Below, piece after piece: positions 17,568 to 24,783 of a DNA stretch of 64,000 nt. Position numbers and translations under genes: made by a program. This stretch comes from Streptomyces sp. PsTaAH-137 (lineage in GTDB: Bacteria; Actinomycetota; Actinomycetes; Streptomycetales; Streptomycetaceae). The stretch's first letter is position 1, and every line of letters begins with the position of its first letter. Below the pieces are notes generated by a model. It saw only the letters and a list, made by a program, of their open reading frames with translations, was not told where the DNA came from and ran no database searches. Where the stretch lies: contig NZ_QLLY01000015.1 in assembly GCF_003259365.1 (NCBI RefSeq), positions 62,001 to 126,000 of the forward strand, given 5' to 3'.

Positions 17568-17933
17568 ATGGGGTGCGTCGCCGTGTGCGCCGACATCTGC
17601 GTACGCCGTGAGGTCTGCCTGGAGTACACCCCCGTAGCCGCTGTGGACACCCCTGTCGTCGTCCACGTCGGGTTCGCCCTCACCACCCTCGACGAGGCCG
17701 AGGCACGGCGCACCCTCGACGTGCCGCGCGCCAGGGCCGATACGGCCTCGGGCGAGCTCGGCGAACCCCTGCCGCCCGGGGCCGGACAGCGCCCCCGGGG
17801 CCGGTCGGCCCCGCCTCGTTGCCCGGGATACCCCTCACGGACGACGAGCATCCGGCGGACGCTGGATGAGAGCCGCGGTGCACCCCGCCGCTGTGCGACG
17901 AGGGCGGCACGGGCAAGGAGGCGGAGGACATGA
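17568..17933 (+). pseudogene. hypC: hypC remnant (hydrogenase assembly chaperone), degenerate
   Basis: Behind a good ribosome site (GGGAGG) an ATG opens MGCVAVCADICVRREVCLEY. The next 35 residues, TPVAAVDTPVVVHVGFAL then TTLDEAEARRTL, match the second half of HypC/HupF, which carries Fe(CN)2CO to the large subunit. The family start is MCLAxPG; here a Gly codon sits between Met and Cys, the PG is lost, and about 15 residues of the first beta-barrel strands are missing. After about 17718 the frame has no HypC similarity and runs on to 17933, into the CBS gene start. I read it as an internally deleted, probably non-functional hypC. A shortened functional variant is less likely because the Met-Cys N terminus is essential in known HypC. 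Confidence 0.7.
17796..17813. promoter_or_regulatory. DosR-like palindrome (box B)
   Basis: CGGGGCCGGTCGGCCCCG is a perfect dyad (7-bp arms around GGTC), 117 bp upstream of the CBS/flavodoxin/Rv1733c-like operon. Its core GGGCCGGTCGGCCC aligns without gaps to boxes A and C. It lies in the tail of the hypC remnant, so conservation is not explained by protein coding. Confidence 0.5.
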
Positions 17934-18664
17934 AGCACAGCAAGGTCGGTTCGGTGATGGTGGGAGACGTCGTACGCGTCGTCGACGGCACCCCGTTCAA
18001 GGAGGTCGCGCGGCTGCTGAACCAGCACCGCATCAGCGGCCTGCCGGTCGTCGACGACAACGAGCGGGTCGTCGGAGTGATCTCCGAGACCGACCTGCTG
18101 ACCCGCGAGGCACAGTCCGCGCGGCCGGACCCGCCCCCGCACCGGCCGCACTGGCCGCGGGCCGCCCGACGCGGCGGGCGTGCCGAGCGGCAGAGGGCAC
18201 GGGCCCGTACGGCGGGACAGCTGATGTCCGCGCCGCCGGTCACCGTGCACGCCGACGACACGATCGCCGAGGCCGCCCGCACCATGGCCCGCCGCAAGGT
18301 GGAGCGGCTGCCCGTCGTCGACGAGGAGGAACGGCTCGTCGGCATCGTCACCCGCCGCGATCTGCTCCAGGTGTTCCTGCGGCCGGACGACGAGATCCGC
18401 CGCGAGATCGTCGACGAGGTCCTCGTGCGCGGCCTGTGGCTGACACCGCAGACCGTGTCCGTGCAGGTGCACGAGGGCGTCGTCACCCTCGACGGGCAGC
18501 TGGAACGGCGCAGCGAGAAGGACATCGCCGCACGGATGACCGGCCACATCGACGGCGTGATCGGTGTCGTCGACAAGCTGACCTACCGGCTCGACGACTC
18601 GCGTCTGCGCCCCGACGAACCGGCGGTGCACGGCGTCGCCGACGACTGGCTGCGCAAGCTGTGA
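17930..18664 (+). CDS. CBS-pair / BON domain protein
   Basis: 244 aa from ATG 17930 behind AAGGAGG. CBS 1: VGDVVRVVDGTPFKEVARLLNQHRISGLPVVDDNERVVGVISETDLL. A basic linker (about 70-92) follows. CBS 2: GQLMSAPPVTVHADDTIAEAARTMARRKVERLPVVDEEERLVGIVTRRDLL. The C terminus is a BON domain, VSVQVHEGVVTLDGQLERR. CBS pairs bind adenosyl ligands as energy sensors, and BON binds membranes or osmotic partners. Hypoxic response protein 1 (Rv2626c) of the DosR regulon is a CBS-pair relative. It heads a three-gene operon with the flavodoxin and the Rv1733c-like protein; a sister CBS protein is at 25737-26387. Confidence 0.93.
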   Translation: MKHSKVGSVMVGDVVRVVDGTPFKEVARLLNQHRISGLPVVDDNERVVGVISETDLLTREAQSARPDPPPHRPHWPRAARRGGRAERQRARARTAGQLMSAPPVTVHADDTIAEAARTMARRKVERLPVVDEEERLVGIVTRRDLLQVFLRPDDEIRREIVDEVLVRGLWLTPQTVSVQVHEGVVTLDGQLERRSEKDIAARMTGHIDGVIGVVDKLTYRLDDSRLRPDEPAVHGVADDWLRKL

Positions 18665-18693
18665 CGCCACGATCCGAAGGAGGTCGCGAGACG

Positions 18694-19236
18694 ATGGTGA
18701 AACCCGGGGAGCCCCGCGTACTGGTCGCCTACGGGTCGAAGAACGGCTCCACGGCCGAGATCGCCGAGCGGATCGGCGAAGCGCTGAGCAAGGCAGGCTG
18801 CGCCACATCGGTGTACCCCGCGCGCGAGGTGTCCGGAGACGTCGCCGCGTACGACGCCGTGGTGCTCGGCGGCGCGCTCTACTCGGGCCACTGGCACCGC
18901 GACGCCCGCCGCTTCGTCCGGCGCGCCGGGCCGCGGCTCGGCGCCCGGCCGCTGTGGCTGTTCAGCAGCGGTCCGCTGGACGCGTCGGCCGCCGAGCGCG
19001 ACATCCCGCCGGTGCGCGGCGTGCGCCGCGTCGCGGGGCGGCTCGACGCGCGCGGGCACATCACCTTCGGCGGGCGCTTGGACGAGCACGCCCACGGCCG
19101 GACGGCCCGGACGATCGTCCGCGCGGGCAGGGGCGGCGACTTCCGGGACCTCGGCCAGATCACCGGCTGGGCCGAGCTGATCGCCCGCGATCTCCTCGCC
19201 GCCCGAAGCGGTCCCGGAGACACGGAAGGGACGTGA
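18694..19236 (+). CDS. Flavodoxin domain protein
   Basis: 180 aa from ATG 18694 behind AAGGAGG. The FMN-binding loop VLVAYGSKNGSTAEIAERIGEAL is at the N terminus, then VLGGALYSGHWHRDARRFV and LWLFSSGPLD, the order seen in flavodoxin/protoporphyrinogen-oxidase (HemG)-like proteins of actinobacteria. It probably carries FMN and transfers electrons in the cytoplasm. It is operonic with the CBS protein (29-bp gap) and the Rv1733c-like protein (4-bp gap). The context of stress proteins suggests a role in redox homeostasis under low oxygen. Confidence 0.9.
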   Translation: MVKPGEPRVLVAYGSKNGSTAEIAERIGEALSKAGCATSVYPAREVSGDVAAYDAVVLGGALYSGHWHRDARRFVRRAGPRLGARPLWLFSSGPLDASAAERDIPPVRGVRRVAGRLDARGHITFGGRLDEHAHGRTARTIVRAGRGGDFRDLGQITGWAELIARDLLAARSGPGDTEGT

Positions 19237-19240
19237 CGTC

Positions 19241-19798
19241 ATGCGGTGGGGTTGGCTGCTGCGCAGGAACCCGCTGCTGCGCCGGTCCGATGTGGTCGAG
19301 GCCTGGACGGTGCTGTGCGTGACCGCGTCCGTGCTCGTCGGCGCGCCCGTCACCGCCCTCGCCGTCGGCGCGCCGGTCGTCGCGGGGGTGCGGGCCGACT
19401 CCCGCGTCCAGCACCGGGAGCGGCACCCGGCGAGCGCCCGGCTGCTGCGGGACGCCCCGCCGGCGGTGACCTGGGCCGGCTCGTCGGGCTCGGTCAGAAC
19501 GATGCACCAGGTGCCGGTGCGCTGGAGGACGGCCGACGGCACCGTCGTGACCGGTACCGCGCGGGTGCCCGCCGGCACGACCAGCGGCGAGCCCGCCAGG
19601 ATCTGGCTGGACCGCCGGGGCCGGCTCACCGAGGCGCCGCTGGACACCTCCGACATCTGGCTGCGCGGGGTGTCCGCGGGCGCCGCAGCCGGGAGCGGCG
19701 TGGTCACCGTGGCCCTGCTCGCGGGCTGGTCGGTGCGCCGCCACCTGGACCGCGGGCGGCTCGCCGCGTGGGACCGCGCGTGGGCGGCCTGGGTGTGA
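19241..19798 (+). CDS. Rv1733c-like membrane protein (second copy)
   Basis: 185 aa, ATG start. It shares the layout of the 4225-4839 protein: LLRRNPLLRRSDVVEAW before helix 1 (about 22-45), an extracytoplasmic beta-rich domain with VRWRTADGTVVTGTARVPAG and IWLDRRGRLTEAPLD, helix 2 (about 148-168), and a basic C terminus 'RGRLAAWDRAWAAW'. Rv1733c of M. tuberculosis is a DosR-regulon membrane protein; the biochemical role is unknown. Its position as last gene of the CBS-flavodoxin operon, downstream of box B, supports the hypoxia interpretation. A convergent terminator follows. Confidence 0.85.
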   Translation: MRWGWLLRRNPLLRRSDVVEAWTVLCVTASVLVGAPVTALAVGAPVVAGVRADSRVQHRERHPASARLLRDAPPAVTWAGSSGSVRTMHQVPVRWRTADGTVVTGTARVPAGTTSGEPARIWLDRRGRLTEAPLDTSDIWLRGVSAGAAAGSGVVTVALLAGWSVRRHLDRGRLAAWDRAWAAWV

Positions 19799-19832
19799 CG
19801 GCCCGCCGGACACCGCTCAGCCGGGCGGGCCG
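19799..19832. terminator. Bidirectional terminator between Rv1733c-like and GH65 genes
   Basis: CGGCCCGCC and GGCGGGCCG form a 9-bp stem in the convergent gap, with its 3' arm inside the final codons of the minus-strand GH65 gene. Confidence 0.6.
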
Positions 19833-22255
19833 AGGCCGTCGGTCTCCGGGGCGGCGGAGAGCAGCAGCTCGCACGATTCGCCCGGCCGCACCGTGACGGC
19901 CCGGTCCGGCAGCTCCACGCGGATCGGTTCCTGGTCGGAGACCGGCACGGTGAGCCGCAGCCGCCCGTGCGAGAGCCGCAGCCGCACACCCCAGTGACCC
20001 CGGTAGCGGATCGTGAACCCGTAGCCCGGATCGGTGAGTTCGGGCAGCGGCGCGGGATCCAGCCACAGGGCGCCGTCGCCCGTCCGCAGCCCCGTGAGCC
20101 CGCGCTGCACCAGGTCGAGCGTGCCCGCCATGGCGCCCAGATGGATGCCCTCTCCGGTGGTCCCGCCCTGCACGTCGGCGATGTCCCCGCTCAGCGCCTC
20201 GCGCACGAACGTCCAGGCCTCCGACCGCCGTGCCCGCGCGAGCACCCAGCCGTGCACGAGACCGCTGAGCGTGGAGCCGTGGCTGGTGCGGCGCAGATAG
20301 TGGTCCACCGTGCACCGCCAGCCGGCGTCGTCCAGCCGGTAGCCCAACTGGCCCAGCAGGGAGGCGAGTTCGCGCGGTGCGAAGAGGTGGCCGAGCATCA
20401 GCACGTCGGCCTGTTTCGAGGCCTGGTAGCGGTTGACGCTGTCGCCCTCGGCCTCCAGGATCCGGTCCAGGCGCCGGATGTCGTCGTACCTCTTGCGGTA
20501 CGCGTCCCAGTCCAGCTCGGCCAGATCCGCGTACCCCTCGAACTGGTCGATGACGCCGGAGCGGAACGGCACGTACAGCCGGTGTGAGACGTCCCGCCAG
20601 ACCTCCGCCTCGCCGTCGTCGAAGCCGATCCGCTCGGCGAGTTCGGCCCGCCGCGGCTCCGGCAGCGTGGCCAGGAGATCGAGCGCGCGGGCGAGCACCC
20701 AGGCGGCCGTGACATTGGTGTACGCGTTGTCGTCGACGCCGGGCCGGTCCGTGTCCGGGTACGCGTCGTGGTACTCGTCCGGGCCGACGACGCCGCGGAT
20801 CCGGTAGCGGCGCAGGTCGTCGTCGTACTCCGCGCGGTCCGCCCAGAACCGGGCGATCTGGATCAGCGTCTCGGCGCCCTTGGTGTGCAGGAACTCGGTG
20901 TCGCCGGTCGTCTGCGCGTACCGCCAGATGTTGTGCGCGATCGCCGAGCCGACGTGCTGCTGGAGATGGGTGTGGTCGGGCAGCCAGCGCCCCGAGCGCG
21001 GGTTCAGGTGCAGCCGCTGGGTCTCCTCGCGGCCGTCGCTGCCGCTCTGCCACGGATACAGGGCGCCCCGGTGGCCGGCGTCGCGGGCGGCCCGGCAGGC
21101 GGCGCCGAGACGGCGGTGGCGGTAGGCCAGCAACGCCCGTGACACCTCGGGGAAGTGCAGGTCGAGGTAGGGCAGCACGAAGAGCTCGTCCCAGAAGACG
21201 TGGCCGCGGTAGGCCTCGCCGTGCAGTCCGCGCGCCGGGACGCCCACGTCGAGGTCCGCGGTGTGCGGCGAGAGCGTCTGGAGCACGTGGAAGAGGTGCA
21301 GCCGCAGGATGCGGCCCGCCTCGCCCGGCACGTCGAGTTCGGCGCGCCGCCACAGCTGGTTCCAGGCCGTCAGATGGGAGGCGAGCAGCTCGTCGAACCC
21401 GGGCGCGCGGCCCACCGCGTCGACGGCCGCCCACAGCGGGTCGCTGATCGCGGGGGTCCGGGAGGTGTACAGCGCCACGGTCTTGTCCACGGTGACCGTG
21501 CGCCCCGCCGTCACCGGCAGGTGGAGGAGCTGCCCCGCGCAGGCCGTGTGCTGGTGCAGCACCTGAGCGCGCACCGGGTCGGGCGAGGTCGTACGGGCCG
21601 CGAGCGCGATCCGCAGATCGGAGGTGCGGGTGCGGCAGCGCAGGGTCATGACGCGCGGACCGGCGCAGCCCGGGTGCACGTCGACGAGGTGGGCGCCGCT
21701 CAGATCGCCGTAGCGCGGCACCCCGGCGTTGCGCACCGTGCCGTGGATCGCCGACTCCACATCCAGCTCGCCCGACCAGTTCTCCGGTGTGAACTCCGAG
21801 CGCAGGAGCGCCAGTTGCGGCTCCGCCATGTGGACGAGGCGGACCTGCCGCACGGTGACGCGGCGGCCGCGCGCGTCCTCGTACCGGGTGAAGCGTTCGA
21901 ACACCCCGCGCTCCAGCCGCAGGGTGCCGCGGTGGGCGAGCACCCGGGAGCGGTCCGGGTGCAGCCAGCCGGCCGCGCCGCGGTGGTCGTGGGGGCGCAG
22001 CCGCAGGGCGAGCCAGTCGGGCAGGTTGACCATGTCCTCGTTCTCCACGGTGCGACCCGCGATGTGCGAGGTGAGGCGGTCGTAGCAGCCCGCCGCGTAC
22101 GTGCCCGGGTAGTGGACCTCGTCCGCGGTGCACTCGGGCAGCGCGCCCCGGGTGGCGAAGACGCCGTTGCCGAGTGTGCACAGCGCCTCGCGCAGCCGTT
22201 CCCGGGCCGGGTCGTACCCCTCGTAGGACCATGTGGTGGGCCCCGTCGGGATCAC
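19817..22255 (-). CDS. GH65 disaccharide phosphorylase (trehalose/maltose/kojibiose type)
   Basis: 812 aa from GTG 22255, which overlaps the stop of the upstream gene (GTGA). N-terminal beta-sandwich (about 1-270) with TLGNGVFATRGALPE, then the (alpha/alpha)6 barrel: HGEAYRGHVFWDELFVLPYL, the catalytic acid in GPDEYHD (Glu about 494), YQASKQADVLML and the phosphate-binding loop RTSHGSTLS. GH65 phosphorylases cleave an alpha-linked disaccharide with phosphate, by inversion, to beta-glucose-1-phosphate plus glucose. Coupling to a beta-phosphoglucomutase fits that product. The Rv3401/Rv3400 pair of mycobacteria is the same arrangement. Whether the substrate is trehalose, maltose or kojibiose cannot be told from sequence. 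Confidence 0.9.
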   Translation of the reverse strand: MIPTGPTTWSYEGYDPARERLREALCTLGNGVFATRGALPECTADEVHYPGTYAAGCYDRLTSHIAGRTVENEDMVNLPDWLALRLRPHDHRGAAGWLHPDRSRVLAHRGTLRLERGVFERFTRYEDARGRRVTVRQVRLVHMAEPQLALLRSEFTPENWSGELDVESAIHGTVRNAGVPRYGDLSGAHLVDVHPGCAGPRVMTLRCRTRTSDLRIALAARTTSPDPVRAQVLHQHTACAGQLLHLPVTAGRTVTVDKTVALYTSRTPAISDPLWAAVDAVGRAPGFDELLASHLTAWNQLWRRAELDVPGEAGRILRLHLFHVLQTLSPHTADLDVGVPARGLHGEAYRGHVFWDELFVLPYLDLHFPEVSRALLAYRHRRLGAACRAARDAGHRGALYPWQSGSDGREETQRLHLNPRSGRWLPDHTHLQQHVGSAIAHNIWRYAQTTGDTEFLHTKGAETLIQIARFWADRAEYDDDLRRYRIRGVVGPDEYHDAYPDTDRPGVDDNAYTNVTAAWVLARALDLLATLPEPRRAELAERIGFDDGEAEVWRDVSHRLYVPFRSGVIDQFEGYADLAELDWDAYRKRYDDIRRLDRILEAEGDSVNRYQASKQADVLMLGHLFAPRELASLLGQLGYRLDDAGWRCTVDHYLRRTSHGSTLSGLVHGWVLARARRSEAWTFVREALSGDIADVQGGTTGEGIHLGAMAGTLDLVQRGLTGLRTGDGALWLDPAPLPELTDPGYGFTIRYRGHWGVRLRLSHGRLRLTVPVSDQEPIRVELPDRAVTVRPGESCELLLSAAPETDGLGPPG

Positions 22256-22998
22256 CGGACAGCCCCTTGCGTCACCAGTTCTCCGAGATCGGGGACGACC
22301 ACGTCCGCCCCGGCGGCGACGAGCCGGCCGCGGTGCGTGGGGCCGCCGACACGGTCGACGCCGACGACGACGGCGAAGCCGCCGCGCCGGGCCGCCGTCA
22401 CCCCGGACACCGCGTCCTCGACGACCGCGGTGGCGCCCGGCGCGGTCCGCAGCCGGCGGGCCGCCTCCAGGAACAGATCGGGGTGCGGCTTGCCGCGCAG
22501 GCCGAGTCGGGCCGCCTCCGTGCCGTCCACCACCGCGTCGAACAGGTCCACCACATGGGCGCGGCGCAGGAGTTGCCCGGCGTGCCGGGACGCCGACGCG
22601 GCGGCGAGCAGCACGCCCTCGGACAGCAGCGTGTGCAGCAGGTCGACGGTGCCCCGGAAGGCGGGTACCGGCGCGCCCGCGCGCAGCCGCTCACCGTAGG
22701 CGCTGTCCTTGGCCTCGGCGATCGCGTCGACCACGGCGGGTTCGGGCCGCACCCCGCGGGAGACGAGGAACGCGGTCGCGCCGTCGCGGCGCGCCCGGCC
22801 GTCCACGTACAGCGGGTAGTCGACGAGTACGTCGAACGGCCGCTGGTCGTCCGGCCGTTGCGGCGGGTGCTCGCGCAGGAACGTGTCGAACGCGCCCTTC
22901 CAGGCCGCCGCGTGCAGATGCGCCGAATCGGTGATGACACCGTCGGTGTCGAGCACCACCGCCGCTACGCCGTGCAGCGGTGCGGCGATCCCGCTCAT
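22252..22998 (-). CDS. pgmB: Beta-phosphoglucomutase-like HAD hydrolase
   Basis: 248 aa from ATG 22998 behind AAGGAG. HAD motif I is VVLDTDGVITDSAHLHAAAWKG, with nucleophile Asp and acid/base Asp two residues on; the cap contains ARRDGATAFLVSRG; motif II is AAASASRHAGQLL; motif III is RGKPHPDLFL; motif IV is VVEDAVSGVTAA. The family interconverts beta-G1P and G6P through beta-G1,6-bisphosphate. It is translationally coupled to the GH65 gene, so the pair feeds disaccharide-derived glucose into glycolysis. It lies 41 bp behind the usp gene in a minus-strand operon usp-pgmB-GH65. Confidence 0.92.
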   Translation of the reverse strand: MSGIAAPLHGVAAVVLDTDGVITDSAHLHAAAWKGAFDTFLREHPPQRPDDQRPFDVLVDYPLYVDGRARRDGATAFLVSRGVRPEPAVVDAIAEAKDSAYGERLRAGAPVPAFRGTVDLLHTLLSEGVLLAAASASRHAGQLLRRAHVVDLFDAVVDGTEAARLGLRGKPHPDLFLEAARRLRTAPGATAVVEDAVSGVTAARRGGFAVVVGVDRVGGPTHRGRLVAAGADVVVPDLGELVTQGAVR

Positions 22999-23039
22999 GA
23001 GCCTGCTCCTTCCGGAGGGGGGAGGGTTGTGGATCCCGG

Positions 23040-23891
23040 TCAGTCGCCGTGCCGGGGGACGACGGCCACCGGACATCGCGCATGGTGCAGCACCGCGTGG
23101 CCCACCCGGCCCAGTTGCAGACTGATGTGACCGTGCCGCCGCCGGGCGCCGACCACCAGCAGATCGGCGGCGGCCGACCGGTCGATCAGGACGCGCCGCG
23201 CCGGACCCTCGACCACATCGGTGCGCACCACCACGTCGGGGTGCGCGCGGGAGGGCTCGTGGACCGCCAGGGCGACCATCCGTTCCGCCTGCTGCCGCTG
23301 AGGGCGGGCCTGTTCCCCCGCGGCCTTCTCGTACGCGGGTGAGCGCCAGGCGCGTACGGCGTCGAGGACACATCCGCGTGCCGCCGCTTCCTCGAAGGCG
23401 AACCGGAGCGCGGAGCCGCCGGAGGCCGTCTCGCCCACGCCGAGCAGGATCCGTTCGTGCCCACCGGCCAGGGCCACCGGATCGCCGCGCACCACGATGA
23501 CGGGGCAGGCGGCGCGTGCGGCGACCGTCAGGCTGACCGAGCCGAGCAGCAGTTCCCGCACCGGGCCGCGCCCGCACTCCCCGGTGACCAGGGCGCGCGC
23601 GTTACGGGCCGCGTGCAGCAGGGCGTTCGGGGCCTCCTCGGGCCGCACCACGGTGGAGATCCGCAGCTCGGGGCGGCGGGCGTGCGCGCGGCCGCACGCC
23701 GTGACCAGGAGCCGCTCGGCGCCGTCGCACCCGCCGGGAGCCCCCGGATCGGTTCGCTCGTAGCGGTCCCACAGCGACGCGTGGACCAGCCTCAGCGCGC
23801 ACGAGTGGCGGCCCGCCTCGTCGGCCGCCCAGTCGACCGCGCGCAGGCTCGACTCCGATCCGTCGACCCCCACGACCAGAGGAAGCTCCAC
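23040..23891 (-). CDS. Universal stress protein (tandem UspA domains)
   Basis: 283 aa from GTG 23891 (GAGGTGG ribosome site; the frame is open to 23942). Domain 1 begins LVVGVDGSESSLRAVDWAADEA with TGECGRGPVRELLLGS, keeping the G-2x-G-9x-GS spacing. Domain 2 begins ILLGVGETASGGSALRFAFEEA and ends VGARRRHGHISLQLGRVGHAVLHHARCPVAVVPRHGD, almost the same ending as the Usp at 16011-16874. It is the first gene of the usp-pgmB-GH65 operon and diverges from the hydrogenase-subunit remnants across a region with two DosR-like boxes. Confidence 0.92.
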   Translation of the reverse strand: MELPLVVGVDGSESSLRAVDWAADEAGRHSCALRLVHASLWDRYERTDPGAPGGCDGAERLLVTACGRAHARRPELRISTVVRPEEAPNALLHAARNARALVTGECGRGPVRELLLGSVSLTVAARAACPVIVVRGDPVALAGGHERILLGVGETASGGSALRFAFEEAAARGCVLDAVRAWRSPAYEKAAGEQARPQRQQAERMVALAVHEPSRAHPDVVVRTDVVEGPARRVLIDRSAAADLLVVGARRRHGHISLQLGRVGHAVLHHARCPVAVVPRHGD

Positions 23892-23967
23892 GGCGAACAC
23901 CACCTCTCGGCACGGCGTCGCGGCCCGCTCCCACTGTGGCACCGCGCGCCGGTGGACGGCCCCTCGC

Positions 23968-23984
23968 GGGGGACGTTCCGCCCC
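23968..23984. promoter_or_regulatory. DosR-like palindrome (box E)
   Basis: GGGGGACGTTCCGCCCC; core GGGACGTTCCGCCC at 23970-23983 matches box A at 12 of 14 positions. It lies 77 bp upstream of the usp start and about 145 bp upstream of the beta-subunit remnant start. Confidence 0.4.
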
Positions 23985-24040
23985 GGGCGAACGGGGACCG
24001 CCGCCATCGGGCCGGACGGCGGGCCGCCGAAGGCGACCGG

Positions 24041-24074
24041 GCCGCGGCAGGGACCGGTCGGCCCCTGCCGCGGC
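24041..24074. promoter_or_regulatory. 34-bp imperfect palindrome containing DosR-like box C
   Basis: A dyad with 15 of 17 matching half-positions, outer arm GCCGCGGCAGGG. Its centre (24049-24066) reads AGGGACCGGTCGGCCCCT, sharing ACCGGTCGGCCC-type sequence with box B. It is 55 bp before the ATG of the beta-subunit remnant. It could act as operator for both divergent operons; as RNA it would form a strong hairpin. Confidence 0.5.
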
Positions 24075-24128
24075 CCGCTCCGCACGCCCACGGTGGAGGT
24101 GAGGGTCCGACGCGGCGGACGAGGGGAG

Positions 24129-24322
24129 ATGACCATGCGGGGCTCGTACGGGCCACCGCGCGCAGTCGTTTCCAGTGGTGGCTCACCCATCAACTCTCCA
24201 CCTGGCCAGCCCAGTTCGACTCGCCGGGATGTGCCGGCTGCGGCCGCTGCGTCACCTGGTGCCCCGTCGGCATCGGCATCACCGAAGAAGTCACCGCGCT
24301 CGCGAAGGAGGCAGGACGATGA
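24129..24322 (+). pseudogene. [NiFe]-hydrogenase beta (4Fe-4S) subunit remnant
   Basis: The frame that stops at 24322 encodes RSRFQWWLTHQLSTWPAQF followed by CAGCGRCVTWCPVGIGITEEV: the C-terminal [4Fe-4S] signature CxxCxxCxxxCP of the beta subunit of group 3b cytosolic hydrogenases (sulfhydrogenase HydB type). The intact subunit is roughly 330-370 aa; only about 55 residues survive. ATG 24129, following GAGGGGAG, has the look of the original start but is in another frame from the surviving end. So most of the gene seems to have been removed by one out-of-frame internal deletion. Its stop overlaps the next start (ATGA), preserving the operon join. Confidence 0.75.
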
Positions 24323-24783
24323 TCGCGACGACCACCCCGAGGATGGGGCAGGCGCTCCCCGCCGCACACCGGGGCCGCCTGATGAGCGTGGCACGGCAGG
24401 TGAACATCCCCGAGGGAGCCCGCCTGTTCGAGGAGGGCGGCCGCGCCGACCGCTTCTGGATCATCCGCTCCGGCACGGTGGCCCTCGACATGCACGTACC
24501 CGGCCGCCGTTCCGCCGTGATCGAGAGCCTCGGATTCGGCGAACTCGTCGGCTGGTCCTGGCTGTTCGAGCCGTACCAGTGGCAGCTCGGCGCGGAGACG
24601 ATGAGCCCGGTGCGGGCCCACGAGTTCGACGCCGCGCTGGTGCGGGACATGTGCGACGCCGACGCAGACCTGGGCCGCCAGGTCGGCCACTGGGTCGGCG
24701 AGGTGCTCAGCCACCGGCTGCACGCGGCCCGCGTCCGCCTCCTGGACCTGTACGCCCCGCACGGCAGCGGATTCCCGCGATGA
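24319..24783 (+). CDS. Cyclic nucleotide-binding-domain (Crp-like) protein of hydrogenase operon
   Basis: 154 aa from ATG 24319 behind AAGGAGG, overlapping the previous stop by 4 bp. It is a single cNMP-binding beta-roll: VNIPEGARLFEEGGRADRFWIIRSGTVALDM, SLGFGELVGWSWLFEPYQW. No DNA-binding helix-turn-helix follows; the C terminus is an alpha-helix ending VRLLDLYAPHGSGFPR. The phosphate-binding arginine of true cAMP receptors is not evident, so the ligand is unknown. Actinobacterial group 3b hydrogenase operons often insert such a gene between the beta and gamma subunit genes, exactly as here. Confidence 0.82.
   Translation: MIATTTPRMGQALPAAHRGRLMSVARQVNIPEGARLFEEGGRADRFWIIRSGTVALDMHVPGRRSAVIESLGFGELVGWSWLFEPYQWQLGAETMSPVRAHEFDAALVRDMCDADADLGRQVGHWVGEVLSHRLHAARVRLLDLYAPHGSGFPR

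Noticed and set aside
24041..24074. 34-bp palindrome considered as a CRISPR repeat or insertion-sequence end
   Set aside because: It is single-copy with no spacer array, transposase or target duplication nearby; a promoter location fits an operator better.
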